A stretch of DNA of 64,000 nucleotides from Vallitaleaceae bacterium 9-2 (GTDB lineage: Bacteria; Bacillota; Clostridia; Lachnospirales; Vallitaleaceae), in the NCBI GenBank assembly GCA_038396585.1, contig CP121691.1, forward strand, positions 1,178,001 to 1,242,000. Direction: 5' to 3'. The translations under genes were made by a program, and so were the position numbers. This document shows positions 21,037-30,226 of this stretch, piece by piece. The number at the start of each line of letters is the position of its first letter. Positions within the stretch are counted from its first letter, which is position 1. The notes beneath the pieces were generated by a model. That model had not been told where the DNA came from. It saw nothing but the letters and a program-made list of their open reading frames with translations, and made no database searches.

Positions 21037-22608
21037 ATGAAAAAAATAATTAGACAGATATTTATAATAGTACTGATAATAAATTTACTGGCTGGCTGTG
21101 AAAAAATACAGACAGATATAAAGAGTGGTCAAAGTCAAGCAGTGGAAGAAGTTATTACGATAAACTTAGAAGGAGATACAGCGAAATCCACTAGTGAACA
21201 GGTCCATATCTTAGATGGAATTATTAACATTGTGAATGCAGGAACATATAGATTTGTGGGAGAATTTGATGGACAAATTCATGTGTTGACAGAGGATAAA
21301 GGACAAGTTCAGCTTCTGTTTGCAGGGGTCACGTTAAGGAATGAAACAACTGCCCCTATTTATGTAGAAAAAGCTGAAGAAACGGTAATTACTTTGGAAG
21401 AAGGTACAGACAATTATATCGAAGATACAGCAGCATATTTGGAAGAAGAAGCGAAGCTTTTGGATATTGAACGAACCAATGGTGCTATTTATTCAAAAAC
21501 TAATCTGGTCATTAATGGACTAGGAACGCTAAGCATTACAACAACAGATAAAACAGCTGTTTTAGGTAAGGCGCAAGTTAGTCTGTATGATGCAACACTC
21601 TTGGTAGAGTCAGCAAGAAATGGAATAAAAGGAAAGGATAAGATTTATATTGATAAAGGGTCTATAGATATTCAAGCTCAGGAAAAAGCAATAGTATCGG
21701 ATGGAATCATTGAAGTTATGTCGGGACAAATTACCATCGATAGTGTTGATGATTCAATGCACAGTGATGATACCATTATAGTTCATTCGGGGGAATTGTC
21801 TCTAAGCACTCAAGATGATGGGATACATGCCGATAGCCTTGTGCAGGTAAATGGTGGAGAAATTCGTATTGTAGAATCCTATGAAGGAATCGAAGCGAAA
21901 GACATTGTTGTTAATGGTGGTTATATCGATGTTCACAGCAGTGATGATGGAATTAACATCTCAGATAATACAGAAGAAAACAACGAAAGAGTCAAGGAAA
22001 TAGAAGGTGGAGATTATGATTATGGACTGCATATTAATGGCGGGGAGATAACTATCAATAGCTATGGTGATGGACTCGATTCTAATGGAAATATTTGGAT
22101 GAATGCAGGAACAGTTATTGTCAGTGGACCGATAGATAATGCCAACGGAAGTATTGATTACTCAGGAACCTTTGAGATGACAGGTGGTAGCTTAATTGCA
22201 ACAGGAAGTAGCGGGATGGTGCAAGGACCAAGTGAGATATCTAGTATTCCTACAATGATTATTGGATTTGATGCGTCCTTAGATGCAGGAACAAGGATTC
22301 AAGTTGTCGATGACAACGAAAAAATTCTCATGGATATCACAGCTGAAAAAACATTGAGCAGTCTGGTATATTCTTCAATTGAATTAAAAATAGATACATC
22401 ATATAATATACTTATTAATGAACAAGTGCAGATGACCCTAGAACTAACAGACATAGTTACCTCCTATGGTAACATAGGCGGTATGGGGGCAAGACCACCG
22501 CGAGGAGAACGACCTCAAGGAGAACGACCTCAAGGAGATTACCTTGAAGGTAATTGGTCTCAAGATGATATGATGCAGCCACCAATGGATGTGCTGATAG
22601 ATGAATAA
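21037..22608 (+). CDS. Cthe_2159-like carbohydrate-binding beta-helix lipoprotein
   Basis: A 523-residue secreted lipoprotein: signal peptide with lipobox LLAGC (Cys about residue 21), then a long array of short parallel-beta-helix turns with repeated SDDGIN/HADS/HSDD motifs (roughly residues 190-370), as in Cthe_2159-type (DUF4353) proteins, which bind acidic polysaccharide and calcium. The C-terminus is a Pro/Arg/Gly-rich tail encoded by a 15-bp tandem repeat (unit GGAGAACGACCTCAA from 22504, just over two copies). ATG 21037 follows GTAGGAGG and is preferred over an upstream start inside the DUF4956 gene. It belongs to the VTC-DUF4956 operon; the acidic helix could instead bind metal or polyphosphate-linked cations. 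Confidence 0.8.
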   Translation: MKKIIRQIFIIVLIINLLAGCEKIQTDIKSGQSQAVEEVITINLEGDTAKSTSEQVHILDGIINIVNAGTYRFVGEFDGQIHVLTEDKGQVQLLFAGVTLRNETTAPIYVEKAEETVITLEEGTDNYIEDTAAYLEEEAKLLDIERTNGAIYSKTNLVINGLGTLSITTTDKTAVLGKAQVSLYDATLLVESARNGIKGKDKIYIDKGSIDIQAQEKAIVSDGIIEVMSGQITIDSVDDSMHSDDTIIVHSGELSLSTQDDGIHADSLVQVNGGEIRIVESYEGIEAKDIVVNGGYIDVHSSDDGINISDNTEENNERVKEIEGGDYDYGLHINGGEITINSYGDGLDSNGNIWMNAGTVIVSGPIDNANGSIDYSGTFEMTGGSLIATGSSGMVQGPSEISSIPTMIIGFDASLDAGTRIQVVDDNEKILMDITAEKTLSSLVYSSIELKIDTSYNILINEQVQMTLELTDIVTSYGNIGGMGARPPRGERPQGERPQGDYLEGNWSQDDMMQPPMDVLIDE

Positions 22609-22625
22609 AACGGAAAGGAATTGTT

Positions 22626-23312
22626 ATGGAAAAGGCAACGATTTTAATTGTGGATGATGATGAACGACTTCTTGCGATGATACGAATGATTTTGGAAAAT
22701 AGGCAGTATAAGGTTATTCAGGCAATGAATGGTGAAGAAGCCATTACCATGACAAAAGTTATGGAACCAGATTTGATTGTGTTGGATGTAATGATGCCGA
22801 TTATGGATGGATTAACTGCATGTGAAAGAATTCGAAGTTTTTGCACATGTCCCATTATCATGTTAACTGCAAAAGGCGAGGACGAGGATCAGATTAATGG
22901 TTTAGATAAAGGTGCAGATGACTATATCATTAAACCCTTTACGCCAATGGTTTTAGCTGCGCGAATTGAAGCCGTTCTTCGTCGTAGCTTCCAAGAAGAA
23001 AAACATCAAGAGATGAATGTTTTTGGAGAAATCATTATTGATTTAAAAGGGCGAAGTTTAATTATCAAAGGACAACGTGTTGACTTAAAGCGCAAAGAAT
23101 TTGACTTATTGGCATATATGTCGATGAATCATGGGATATCCCTGAGCCGAGATCAAATCCTTGAAAATGTATGGGGATATGATTATCTAGGATCGGAAAG
23201 TACAGTAGATACTCACATTAATCGACTACGCCGACAACTTGGTGCGTATGGAAGTTATCTGCAGACAGTACGAGGGTTTGGGTATCGATTTGAGGTGATG
23301 TATGAAGCGTAA
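22626..23312 (+). CDS. OmpR/PhoP-family response regulator
   Basis: A 228-residue two-domain regulator. The receiver domain has acidic residues D10-D12, phospho-acceptor D54 (IVLDVMMPIMDG), T81 and K103 (YIIKPF). The C-terminal winged helix (about 130-226) ends with GSESTVDTHINRLRRQLG and TVRGFGYRF, typical of OmpR-type DNA binding. It overlaps the kinase gene by 11 bases and follows the beta-helix lipoprotein gene by 17 bases. Members of this family bind tandem direct repeats at about 11-bp intervals, which fits the array at 19566-19605 ahead of the same gene set. Confidence 0.95.
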   Translation: MEKATILIVDDDERLLAMIRMILENRQYKVIQAMNGEEAITMTKVMEPDLIVLDVMMPIMDGLTACERIRSFCTCPIIMLTAKGEDEDQINGLDKGADDYIIKPFTPMVLAARIEAVLRRSFQEEKHQEMNVFGEIIIDLKGRSLIIKGQRVDLKRKEFDLLAYMSMNHGISLSRDQILENVWGYDYLGSESTVDTHINRLRRQLGAYGSYLQTVRGFGYRFEVMYEA

Positions 23313-24765
23313 AACAATTTCCAAACGTTTAACGATACAAGTGATGGGCTTGGTGCTTAGCTTTTCAATAGTACTGCTTATTGCCAATTCCTTATTGCTT
23401 AAACCTCTGTATTACTATTCGGTCAAGACAGCAATGCTTAGTGGAATGGAACAACTTTCTGAGGTTCCGTTCATGCAAGGACAATGGCAAGCGGTTGTGG
23501 AGACGATTGATCCAGAACATGGATATGATATTACTGTAGAAAAAAGTGGGCAAGTGGTATATTCTTCATCACGAGAGATAGGGGTAAAAGAACCGGGAGA
23601 CTTTGAACCAAAAAGTCCACCCGATGAAAAAAGACCCTTTCTTCCTATTGATTTGGTAAAAACATGGACATGGGAAGGGGACGTTCAGATGGGGACGCTA
23701 CAAGATGATAAAAAAGATATGCATCTATTTATTGCTAAAAAGCAAATGGATGAAGATACGATAATTTATCTGACACAGGGTATAGAACCTATTTTGAGTA
23801 GTGTACGTCAGGCAAATGTTCTCTTAATTAGCGTTACTTTTTTGTTTTTGATTATTACTGTTTTTGCAGTTATGATAGTATCAAAACGCTTTACCCAACC
23901 CATTCGGGCAATGCAAGAACATGTTAAAGAGCTGGCTAATCTTAATTTTGATGAGCAGATTCAGGTGAGTACAGGAGATGAGCTGGAACATTTAAGTGGT
24001 GATATACAAAGGCTGGCAGTGAAATTAAAAGAAGCGCTCCAGGTTCTTCAAAAACAAAATATTCAGCTGGAAAAAGATATTGAATCACAGCGAAAATTTA
24101 TCTCTAATGCATCCCATGAACTAAGGACCCCTCTTGCATTAATTAAAGGCTATGCAGATGAGATTGCCCAAGGATATGTTAAAGATCAAGAACAGGAAAA
24201 GATTTACATACGATACATTGCAGATGAATCCAACAAAATGAAACGGCTCTTGAATGAAATATTAGAATTATCTCGCATTGAGAGTGGATATATGCAATTT
24301 CATTACGAAGAAGTATCCATTAAAGAGTCCATTGAAGGTTTTATTGAAAAATATCAAGGGTTTATCGAAGAAAATCAGTTAAAAATATCCCTTGAACTTA
24401 TTGAAGGGATAGGGGTAATCGATACTGTCCGTTTTGAACAAGTGTTGGCCAATTATCTGTCCAATGCGGCGAAATATGCTAAAACATCCAAGCAGATTCA
24501 TATTCGTATGGAAGAACACGCCAAGACATATCGAATTAAGGTTATTAACTTTGGAACGCCTATTCCCACAAAAACAGTGCAACATATGTGGGATGGGTTC
24601 TATAAGGAAGATGAAGCGCGAGCAACCCATAAAAGTAGTTATGGGCTAGGCTTATCCGTTGTTCGTGCTATTCAAGATGTAGCCGGACAAGCCTATGGAT
24701 ACGATAATGAGAAAAACCAAGTGGTATTTTGGTTTGATGTAGCTAAAACGCTGGCTGCTCAATAA
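23302..24765 (+). CDS. Sensor histidine kinase (HisKA type), partner of the OmpR-type regulator
   Basis: A 487-residue membrane kinase. TM1 lies near residues 12-32 and TM2 near 172-195, framing about 140 extracellular residues. A HAMP domain (about 195-250) leads to the HisKA domain with His272 in SNASHELRTPLALIKGY and an HATPase_c domain (N box FEQVLANYLSNAAKYA; G2-like SSYGLGLSVVRAI). It overlaps the regulator gene by 11 bases. Its last base is one base from the stop of the convergent MATE gene. The signal is unknown; if the PhoP-box reading is right, phosphate or envelope stress is a good first guess. Confidence 0.93.
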   Translation: MKRKTISKRLTIQVMGLVLSFSIVLLIANSLLLKPLYYYSVKTAMLSGMEQLSEVPFMQGQWQAVVETIDPEHGYDITVEKSGQVVYSSSREIGVKEPGDFEPKSPPDEKRPFLPIDLVKTWTWEGDVQMGTLQDDKKDMHLFIAKKQMDEDTIIYLTQGIEPILSSVRQANVLLISVTFLFLIITVFAVMIVSKRFTQPIRAMQEHVKELANLNFDEQIQVSTGDELEHLSGDIQRLAVKLKEALQVLQKQNIQLEKDIESQRKFISNASHELRTPLALIKGYADEIAQGYVKDQEQEKIYIRYIADESNKMKRLLNEILELSRIESGYMQFHYEEVSIKESIEGFIEKYQGFIEENQLKISLELIEGIGVIDTVRFEQVLANYLSNAAKYAKTSKQIHIRMEEHAKTYRIKVINFGTPIPTKTVQHMWDGFYKEDEARATHKSSYGLGLSVVRAIQDVAGQAYGYDNEKNQVVFWFDVAKTLAAQ

Positions 24766-24766
24766 G

Positions 24767-26131
24767 CTATTCACTAATGATATGCAAATCTCTTACTTTT
24801 GGGGTTTTCCATACCCCGGTTAATGTGACAATAAAAGCGATGACAGATGCGATAGGGTTACTTATACTTACAGCAATCCAAACCGATGTCGGTCCCAGTG
24901 ATGTAAAGTGCCCTAAGAGAAGAATCAAAGGGATTCGAATAAGCCATAGACGACCGGCATCTAAGAACATCGCATGTAGGGTATGTCCAGATCCATTTAA
25001 TAAGCCAAGAGCACAATTAAAAAATGAAATACTCCAAGTGGTCATTGCAAGTGCACGTAGATAAAAAGTGCCATGTTGGACCACTTCTTGTGTATTCGAA
25101 AAAATCGAAACAAGCTGAGGGGCAAAAAACCAAATAATAGAGGTAGTCATAAAGAGAAAAACCAAAGCCAGAGCAATGGAAATGCGATAGGCTTTTTTGA
25201 CGCGTTCTACTTGATTTGCTCCAAGATTTTGTCCGGTAATAGTGGTTAATGCGGCACCAACTCCGACAGCAGGCATGAATGCCAGTGAGTTTAAGCGATT
25301 TCCAATACCAAGCGCGGCAACAGCGGAATCACCATATTGAACGACAAAACTAAAGAGAATAATAAAGCCAAATGCGACACCACTACTTCCCATGGAAGAG
25401 GGGATGCCCATACGAATCAGCATCTTCATCTTTTGATAGTTAATTTTTAGGTTGTGTGGAAAGATTTTTATGTAATTAAGTCCATGGGTTAGTCGATAAA
25501 TACCAAACAATGAAAAGGGTACCATTGACATCACTGTTGCCCAAGCAGCCCCTTGGATGCCTAAGTCAAAAACAAAAATGAAAATAGGGTCCAGAATAAT
25601 ATTTAAAATAGCACTGGAAGCATTTAAAATCATAGGGGTGATGGTATCGCCCTGGGCTTGATTAATGGCTAAGAAGATATTCATCATAAATAAAAAAGGC
25701 ACTTGGATAAAAATAATTCTTAAATAAAGGGTTCCTTCGGACAAGAGTTCTCCCTTAGCTCCCATGAGTTTTACAATAGCAGGCGTAAAGACCATGCCGA
25801 TGGCACAAGCGATAATACCAAAGAAAAGAGCAAAAATATATAATTGCTGAGCCGTTTCATTGGCTTCTTTGACTTGGTTGGCGCCAATATATTGAGAAAT
25901 CATGGCGGCACCGGCTACAGCTATGCCCGTTGCAAAAGAGATGGTTAAAAAGGTAACTGGCCAAACAAAGTTTACAGCAGCAACCTGTACATCGCCCATA
26001 CGTGATACCCAAAAGGCATCGCCGATATTATATAAAGATTGAATTAGGTTATTTAGCATTATCGGAATTGCAAGGGTAAGGATAGCCCGAACTAAACTAC
26101 CTTCCAAGATTAATTTTCTGTTTCTTTCCAT
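24767..26131 (-). CDS. MATE-family multidrug/sodium antiporter
   Basis: A 454-residue membrane protein with twelve hydrophobic segments in two MatE halves. The segment RAILTLAIPIMLNNLIQSLYNIGDAFWVSRMG opens the first half, and AALGIGNRLNSLAFMPAVGVGAALTTITGQNLGANQ the second; both are diagnostic for MATE exporters, which use sodium or proton gradients to export drugs or metabolites. The start ATG at 26131 is set by ACGGAGG seven bases upstream. It is monocistronic, convergent to the histidine kinase and divergent from the glycine betaine operon. The substrate is unknown. Confidence 0.92.
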   Translation of the reverse strand: MERNRKLILEGSLVRAILTLAIPIMLNNLIQSLYNIGDAFWVSRMGDVQVAAVNFVWPVTFLTISFATGIAVAGAAMISQYIGANQVKEANETAQQLYIFALFFGIIACAIGMVFTPAIVKLMGAKGELLSEGTLYLRIIFIQVPFLFMMNIFLAINQAQGDTITPMILNASSAILNIILDPIFIFVFDLGIQGAAWATVMSMVPFSLFGIYRLTHGLNYIKIFPHNLKINYQKMKMLIRMGIPSSMGSSGVAFGFIILFSFVVQYGDSAVAALGIGNRLNSLAFMPAVGVGAALTTITGQNLGANQVERVKKAYRISIALALVFLFMTTSIIWFFAPQLVSIFSNTQEVVQHGTFYLRALAMTTWSISFFNCALGLLNGSGHTLHAMFLDAGRLWLIRIPLILLLGHFTSLGPTSVWIAVSISNPIASVIAFIVTLTGVWKTPKVRDLHIISE

Positions 26132-26347
26132 GGTATATCCTCCGTTGATGGGTTGACACCCAAACCATTTTATATGTCTATCTTGCAATATAGCATGTTT
26201 TTATTAAATAGACAATTGGCATATATCCAGTTCAGCATGGCAAGTTAGCTGATATGTGCAAAGGTGCTATAAAATAATAGAAAAAATATAAAAAATAAAC
26301 AAAAATGAAAAAACAAAGGGCAGAATAAACAAATTTTGCTTTTTTAC

Positions 26348-26422
26348 TTGTCAAAGTGACAACTTCTGTGTAAAATAGGATTGTCACCAAGAAACAACTT
26401 GGAAAAAATATAAAGTTGTCAC
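26348..26422 (+). promoter_or_regulatory. Promoter and multi-site operator of the glycine betaine operon
   Basis: TTGTCA (26348-26353), a 17-bp spacer and TAAAAT (26371-26376) form the promoter. The -35 is part of the palindrome TTGTCAAAGTGACAA (26348-26362). GTGACAA (26356-26362) is also inverted relative to TTGTCAC (26381-26387), bracketing the -10, and TTGTCAC recurs at 26416-26422. Repeated half-sites around the promoter suit the BusR-like repressor encoded at the end of the operon. The rest of the 302-bp gap back to the MATE gene is AT-rich with no other element that I can call. Confidence 0.6.
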
Positions 26423-26433
26423 AAGGAGGAAAT

Positions 26434-27399
26434 ATGAGAAAAATTATTGGAATAGCACTGAGCTTAATGATTGTTATGGCATTAGCAGGCTGTGCTGAAG
26501 AAACAAAAGAGATTAAAATTGGCGAAGGCGATTGGGATAGTAACGCATTTCATGATCAAATTGCAAAATTCATTATCGAGAATGGCTATGACACTCCAGT
26601 CAATGTTGTTATGGCAGATACTTCGGTAATGGTGTCTGGAATGAAAACAAAAGATATTGATGCCTCATTAGAATTGTGGTCAGATAATGTTCCGACGTAT
26701 CAAGACGATATTGACAATGGACATTATGAAGAGTTAGCCGTCAACTTTGATGATAACCGACAAGGAATTTATGTTCCAACGTATATGGTTGAAGGTGAAG
26801 GCGCAATTGCACCAGACTTAAAAACAGTTGAAGATTTAAAAGATTATGTACATTTATTTCCAAATCCGGAAAATGAAGATGAAGGAATTATCTATGGAGG
26901 ACCAGAAGGATGGTCGGCAACAGCAATGCTTCATAATAAAATGGAAGCATATGGTTTAGATGAATTCTACAATTTCAAAACAATTGATTCAAATGCAACC
27001 TTATCAGCAACATTAGCATCAGCATATGCAAAACAAGAACCATGGGTTGGATACAACTGGGAGCCAACATGGATTATGGGGCTTTATGATATGACATTGC
27101 TTGAAGATAGTGAGTATAATGCTGAGGATTATGAACAAGGGATTGGCGCATTCCCATCCGTAAAAGTTACGGTATGTGTAAACAGTGAGTTTGAAGAAAA
27201 TCATCCAGAAGTATATGAATTTTTGAGCAAATATGAGACTTCTTCAGCGGTAACCAGTGCAGGACTTGGCTATATGCAGGAAAATGAAGTCGAAGCAGAA
27301 GATGCAGCAATATGGTTCTTAAATACGTATGAAGATATGTGGAAGCCAATGGTAAGCGAAGAAGCTTATACTAAAATCATTGAAGCTTTAAATGAATAG
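26434..27399 (+). CDS. opuAC: Glycine betaine/proline betaine ABC transporter, substrate-binding lipoprotein
   Basis: A 321-residue lipoprotein of the OpuAC family. The signal peptide ends at lipobox ALAGC (Cys about residue 20). The mature part shows the family pattern, with GDWDSNAFHDQIAKFIIE at the start, a DASLELWSDN strand near residue 80, and aromatic residues (GWSATAMLHNKME; YNWEPTWIMG) that form the quaternary-amine cage. It captures compatible solutes outside the cell for osmoprotection. ATG 26434 follows AAGGAGG. It is followed by permease, ATPase and a BusR-like regulator in one operon. Confidence 0.9.
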   Translation: MRKIIGIALSLMIVMALAGCAEETKEIKIGEGDWDSNAFHDQIAKFIIENGYDTPVNVVMADTSVMVSGMKTKDIDASLELWSDNVPTYQDDIDNGHYEELAVNFDDNRQGIYVPTYMVEGEGAIAPDLKTVEDLKDYVHLFPNPENEDEGIIYGGPEGWSATAMLHNKMEAYGLDEFYNFKTIDSNATLSATLASAYAKQEPWVGYNWEPTWIMGLYDMTLLEDSEYNAEDYEQGIGAFPSVKVTVCVNSEFEENHPEVYEFLSKYETSSAVTSAGLGYMQENEVEAEDAAIWFLNTYEDMWKPMVSEEAYTKIIEALNE

Positions 27400-27410
27400 G
27401 AGTGAAAAAT

Positions 27411-28265
27411 TTGTTTGATTTTCCTGAGCAGCTAAGTTTTGAAATAACAGAGCCCATAGATAAAGCCGTCGAATGGATGTTGCTAAACTGGGGACTACTT
27501 TTTGATTTTATACAAGGATTTGTATTGACAGTCTTTAATGTCGTTGAAGCCGGGCTAAACATAATTCCATGGTGGTTGATGATTTTAGGTGTGTTCGTTG
27601 CCGGCGTGAAGCTATACAACTGGAAAACAGGGGCAATATTGTCGTTAATGCTTTTTTTAATCGGCTTGTTTGGTTTATGGGAATTAATGATTTATACATT
27701 AGTCATTGTTATTGTTGCTGTACTCGTATCCCTTTTGATTGGAATCCCCTTTGGAATTCTTATGGCAAAGTCGGATATAGCCAAGCGAATTATGCTTCCC
27801 ATACTTGATGGAATGCAAACAATGCCAAGCTTTGTGTACTTATTGCCAGCGGTTATGTTTTTTGGTTTAGGTAAGGTGGCAGCACTTATTGCCACAACAA
27901 CCTATGCGATACCGCCGCTTATTCGTTTGACTTACCTAGGTATTTCAAATGTAGACAAGGAAGTTATTGAGGCGGGAAAATCCTTCGGATCAACAGCGCG
28001 TCAGATGCTGGTTAAAATTGAGTTTCCACAAGCTTTATCTTCAATTATGACCGGTGTTAATCAGACCACGATGATGGCGATGGCGATGGTTGTTATCTCA
28101 TCTATGATTGGTGCAGAAGGGATTGGGCAAGAAGTGCTCGTCGCAATACGACGAATGGAAGTTGGAAAAGGTTTTCAATCCGGTATTGCTATTGTATTCC
28201 TTGCGATTATATTGGACCGTTTGTTACAAGGAACGGCAAGTCGTTTAAAGAAAGGTAGTGAGTAA
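27411..28265 (+). CDS. opuAB: Glycine betaine/proline betaine ABC transporter, permease
   Basis: A membrane protein of about 284 residues with six or seven hydrophobic segments. The BPD_transp_1 core includes DGMQTMPSFVYLLPAVMFFGLGK and the EAA loop EVIEAGKSFGSTARQMLVKIEFPQA (about residues 180-206), which contacts the ATPase; this is the ProW/OpuAB subfamily. The start is uncertain: a TTG at 27411 lies 8 bases after AGGAG, whereas the GTG at 27402 overlaps that ribosome site, so TTG is chosen. It overlaps the ATPase gene by 8 bases. Confidence 0.9.
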   Translation: MFDFPEQLSFEITEPIDKAVEWMLLNWGLLFDFIQGFVLTVFNVVEAGLNIIPWWLMILGVFVAGVKLYNWKTGAILSLMLFLIGLFGLWELMIYTLVIVIVAVLVSLLIGIPFGILMAKSDIAKRIMLPILDGMQTMPSFVYLLPAVMFFGLGKVAALIATTTYAIPPLIRLTYLGISNVDKEVIEAGKSFGSTARQMLVKIEFPQALSSIMTGVNQTTMMAMAMVVISSMIGAEGIGQEVLVAIRRMEVGKGFQSGIAIVFLAIILDRLLQGTASRLKKGSE

Positions 28266-29439
28266 ACTGGCTAATTATAAAGTAGAAATAAAAAATTTGA
28301 CGTTGGTATTCGGAAAGAAAAAAGAACGTGCATTAAAAATGCTAGATGAAGGAAAAACCATTCAGGAAATTCGTGAAAAAACAGGTTTAGCTGTTGGCGT
28401 TAATAATGTGAGCATTGATATAGAAGAAGGCGAGATGTTCGTCATCGTTGGTTTGTCAGGAAGTGGGAAGTCATCACTGATTCGATGTATGAATATGTTG
28501 AATGTCCCAACACGAGGACAATTACTTATTGACGGCGAGAATATTTGTGACTATAATAAGGAGCAGTTGCGTGAACTGCGACGAAAAAAAGTAGCGATGG
28601 TCTTTCAACATTTTGGCTTATTAAGTCATCGTACGGTTATTGATAATGTAGAATATGGTTTAGAGGTACAAGATGTATCGCCTTCGATTCGAAGAGAAAA
28701 AGCAGAAGAGGCAATTAAACTTGTTGGACTTGAAGGATGGGAAAATTATTTTCCACATCAACTAAGTGGTGGAATGAAACAACGGGTTGGACTTGCTAGA
28801 GCTTTAACTAACGAACCGGAGATTCTATTGATGGATGAACCGTTTAGTGCACTTGATCCACTTATTCGTAGAGATATGCAAAAAGAATTACTCAGCATAG
28901 AAGATTATATGGATAAGACAGTTATCTTTATTACCCATGATATGAATGAAGCCTTTAAACTTGGGGATCGGGTAGCATTATTAAAAGATGGTGAATTAGT
29001 ACAAGTAGGTAGACCGGATGAATTTTTTGAAAATCCGGCCAATGATTATGTCACAAGCTTTATTGAAGATGTCGACAAATCAAGAATATTAAAAGTACGA
29101 ACGATTATGCGAGCACCGACAGTATTAGCCCATTTGGGAGATACGACAGAATCGATTAATAAGCAACTGTTAGAAAAAGATCGTGACTTTTGTTATGTCG
29201 TTAATAGCAACAATGAACTTGAAGGCTTTGTAGAACAAAAGACATTAGAAGAAAATCCTGGACAATCAATTGATGCATTTGTTATTGAAGAGCATGAAGC
29301 GATTAACCGTAACGCTTTTGTTTTCGATACCTTCGCTAAACTAAATGAAAGCGATTATGATATAGCTGTTGTTGATAAGAAAAAACGTTTACGTGGTGTT
29401 ATCAGTAATGAAGATGTTGTATCAGCTTTATCTCATTAG
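28258..29439 (+). CDS. opuAA: Glycine betaine/proline betaine ABC transporter, ATP-binding protein with CBS domains
   Basis: A 393-residue ATPase of the ProV/OpuAA family. Walker A GLSGSGKSS near residue 66, signature LSGGMKQRVGLARAL near 166-180, Walker B LLMDEPFSALDP near 190-201 and the switch His in FITHDMNE. Residues about 275-393 form a tandem CBS pair (VRTIMRAPTVLAHLGD; AVVDKKKRLRGVISNEDVV), the ionic-strength or cyclic-nucleotide sensing module of this subfamily. The start is GTG at 28258, inside the permease end, with AAAGG very close upstream; coupling to permease translation is likely. Confidence 0.92.
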   Translation: MSKLANYKVEIKNLTLVFGKKKERALKMLDEGKTIQEIREKTGLAVGVNNVSIDIEEGEMFVIVGLSGSGKSSLIRCMNMLNVPTRGQLLIDGENICDYNKEQLRELRRKKVAMVFQHFGLLSHRTVIDNVEYGLEVQDVSPSIRREKAEEAIKLVGLEGWENYFPHQLSGGMKQRVGLARALTNEPEILLMDEPFSALDPLIRRDMQKELLSIEDYMDKTVIFITHDMNEAFKLGDRVALLKDGELVQVGRPDEFFENPANDYVTSFIEDVDKSRILKVRTIMRAPTVLAHLGDTTESINKQLLEKDRDFCYVVNSNNELEGFVEQKTLEENPGQSIDAFVIEEHEAINRNAFVFDTFAKLNESDYDIAVVDKKKRLRGVISNEDVVSALSH

Positions 29440-29460
29440 GAATTTTGAGGAGGCATGCAA

Positions 29461-30099
29461 ATGGCAAGAAAAAATAGTGAGCCAATATATATGCGTGTAG
29501 CTATGGATGTAGCAGGGCGCATTATCAAAGGTGAACTAAAAGAGGGGCAAAAAATTAGTGGACGTACAACGTTTGCAGGAGAATACAATGTATCCCCAGA
29601 GACAATACGTAAGTCCATGGGACTATTGGAAGAAAAAAATATTGTGACTGTCGAACATGGTAACGGGATTTATGTTGCTTCTCGCCATAAAGCAGAAGAA
29701 TTTATTAAAATTTATACTGTGCGTGCCAGCATTAATGAGCTAAAGGAAGAACTTGTTGATTTGCTTGAGCAACGGGATAATATAGAAAAAAAGATGAATC
29801 AGACGGTGAATTCAATTGTAGATTTTTCAAGTCGTTTTAAAAATGTTGAGCAAGTATTTGTTCATGAATACCCCTTAGCATTTGATTGTGATACGTTTGA
29901 AAAAACCATTGAAGAACTCAAGATATGGGAGAATACAGGGGCAACATTGGTAGGCATCCGTAGAGAGGGACAGACCTTGTTATCACCTTCTCCAAAAGAT
30001 ACAATAAAATTGCACGATCGTCTTTTATATGTAGGTGATCCTCAGTCAAGCATACGCTTGGGAGAGTATATGCGCATACAAATGGAAGGCGGAAAATAG
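29461..30099 (+). CDS. BusR-like GntR-family regulator with RCK_C (TrkA_C) domain
   Basis: A regulator of about 212 residues. Residues 1-75 are a GntR winged helix (GRTTFAGEYNVSPETIRKSMGLLEEKNIVTVEHGNGIYV), residues about 85-125 a coiled-coil linker, and residues about 135-210 an RCK_C domain (GATLVGIRREGQTLLSPSPKD; IKLHDRLLYVGDP). This domain set is that of BusR of lactic acid bacteria, which binds c-di-AMP and represses the betaine transporter operon. Here it is the last gene of that operon. ATG 29461 is chosen over 29455 for spacing to GAGGAGG. c-di-AMP binding is inferred from the family. Confidence 0.85.
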   Translation: MARKNSEPIYMRVAMDVAGRIIKGELKEGQKISGRTTFAGEYNVSPETIRKSMGLLEEKNIVTVEHGNGIYVASRHKAEEFIKIYTVRASINELKEELVDLLEQRDNIEKKMNQTVNSIVDFSSRFKNVEQVFVHEYPLAFDCDTFEKTIEELKIWENTGATLVGIRREGQTLLSPSPKDTIKLHDRLLYVGDPQSSIRLGEYMRIQMEGGK

Positions 30100-30104
30100 T
30101 AAAG

Positions 30105-30146
30105 TAGGACTAAGGAGCTTGAGTTATGGCTTTAGTCCTATTTTTG
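30105..30146 (+). terminator. Terminator of the glycine betaine operon
   Basis: TAGGACTAAG and CTTTAGTCCTA pair with one bulged base across an 11-13 base loop, followed by TTTTT. It starts 5 bases after the regulator stop codon. Confidence 0.78.
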
Positions 30147-30226
30147 TATAGATAATTGTACTCATTGGTTAGGAAAAATGTTATAATGAATATGTATATT
30201 ATTAAGGGCATAAAGGGTGAAAAAGG

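Noticed and set aside
22504-22538. 15-bp tandem repeat considered as a mobile or CRISPR-like repeat
   Set aside because: Only just over two adjacent copies without spacers; it encodes the ERPQG tail repeat of the lipoprotein.
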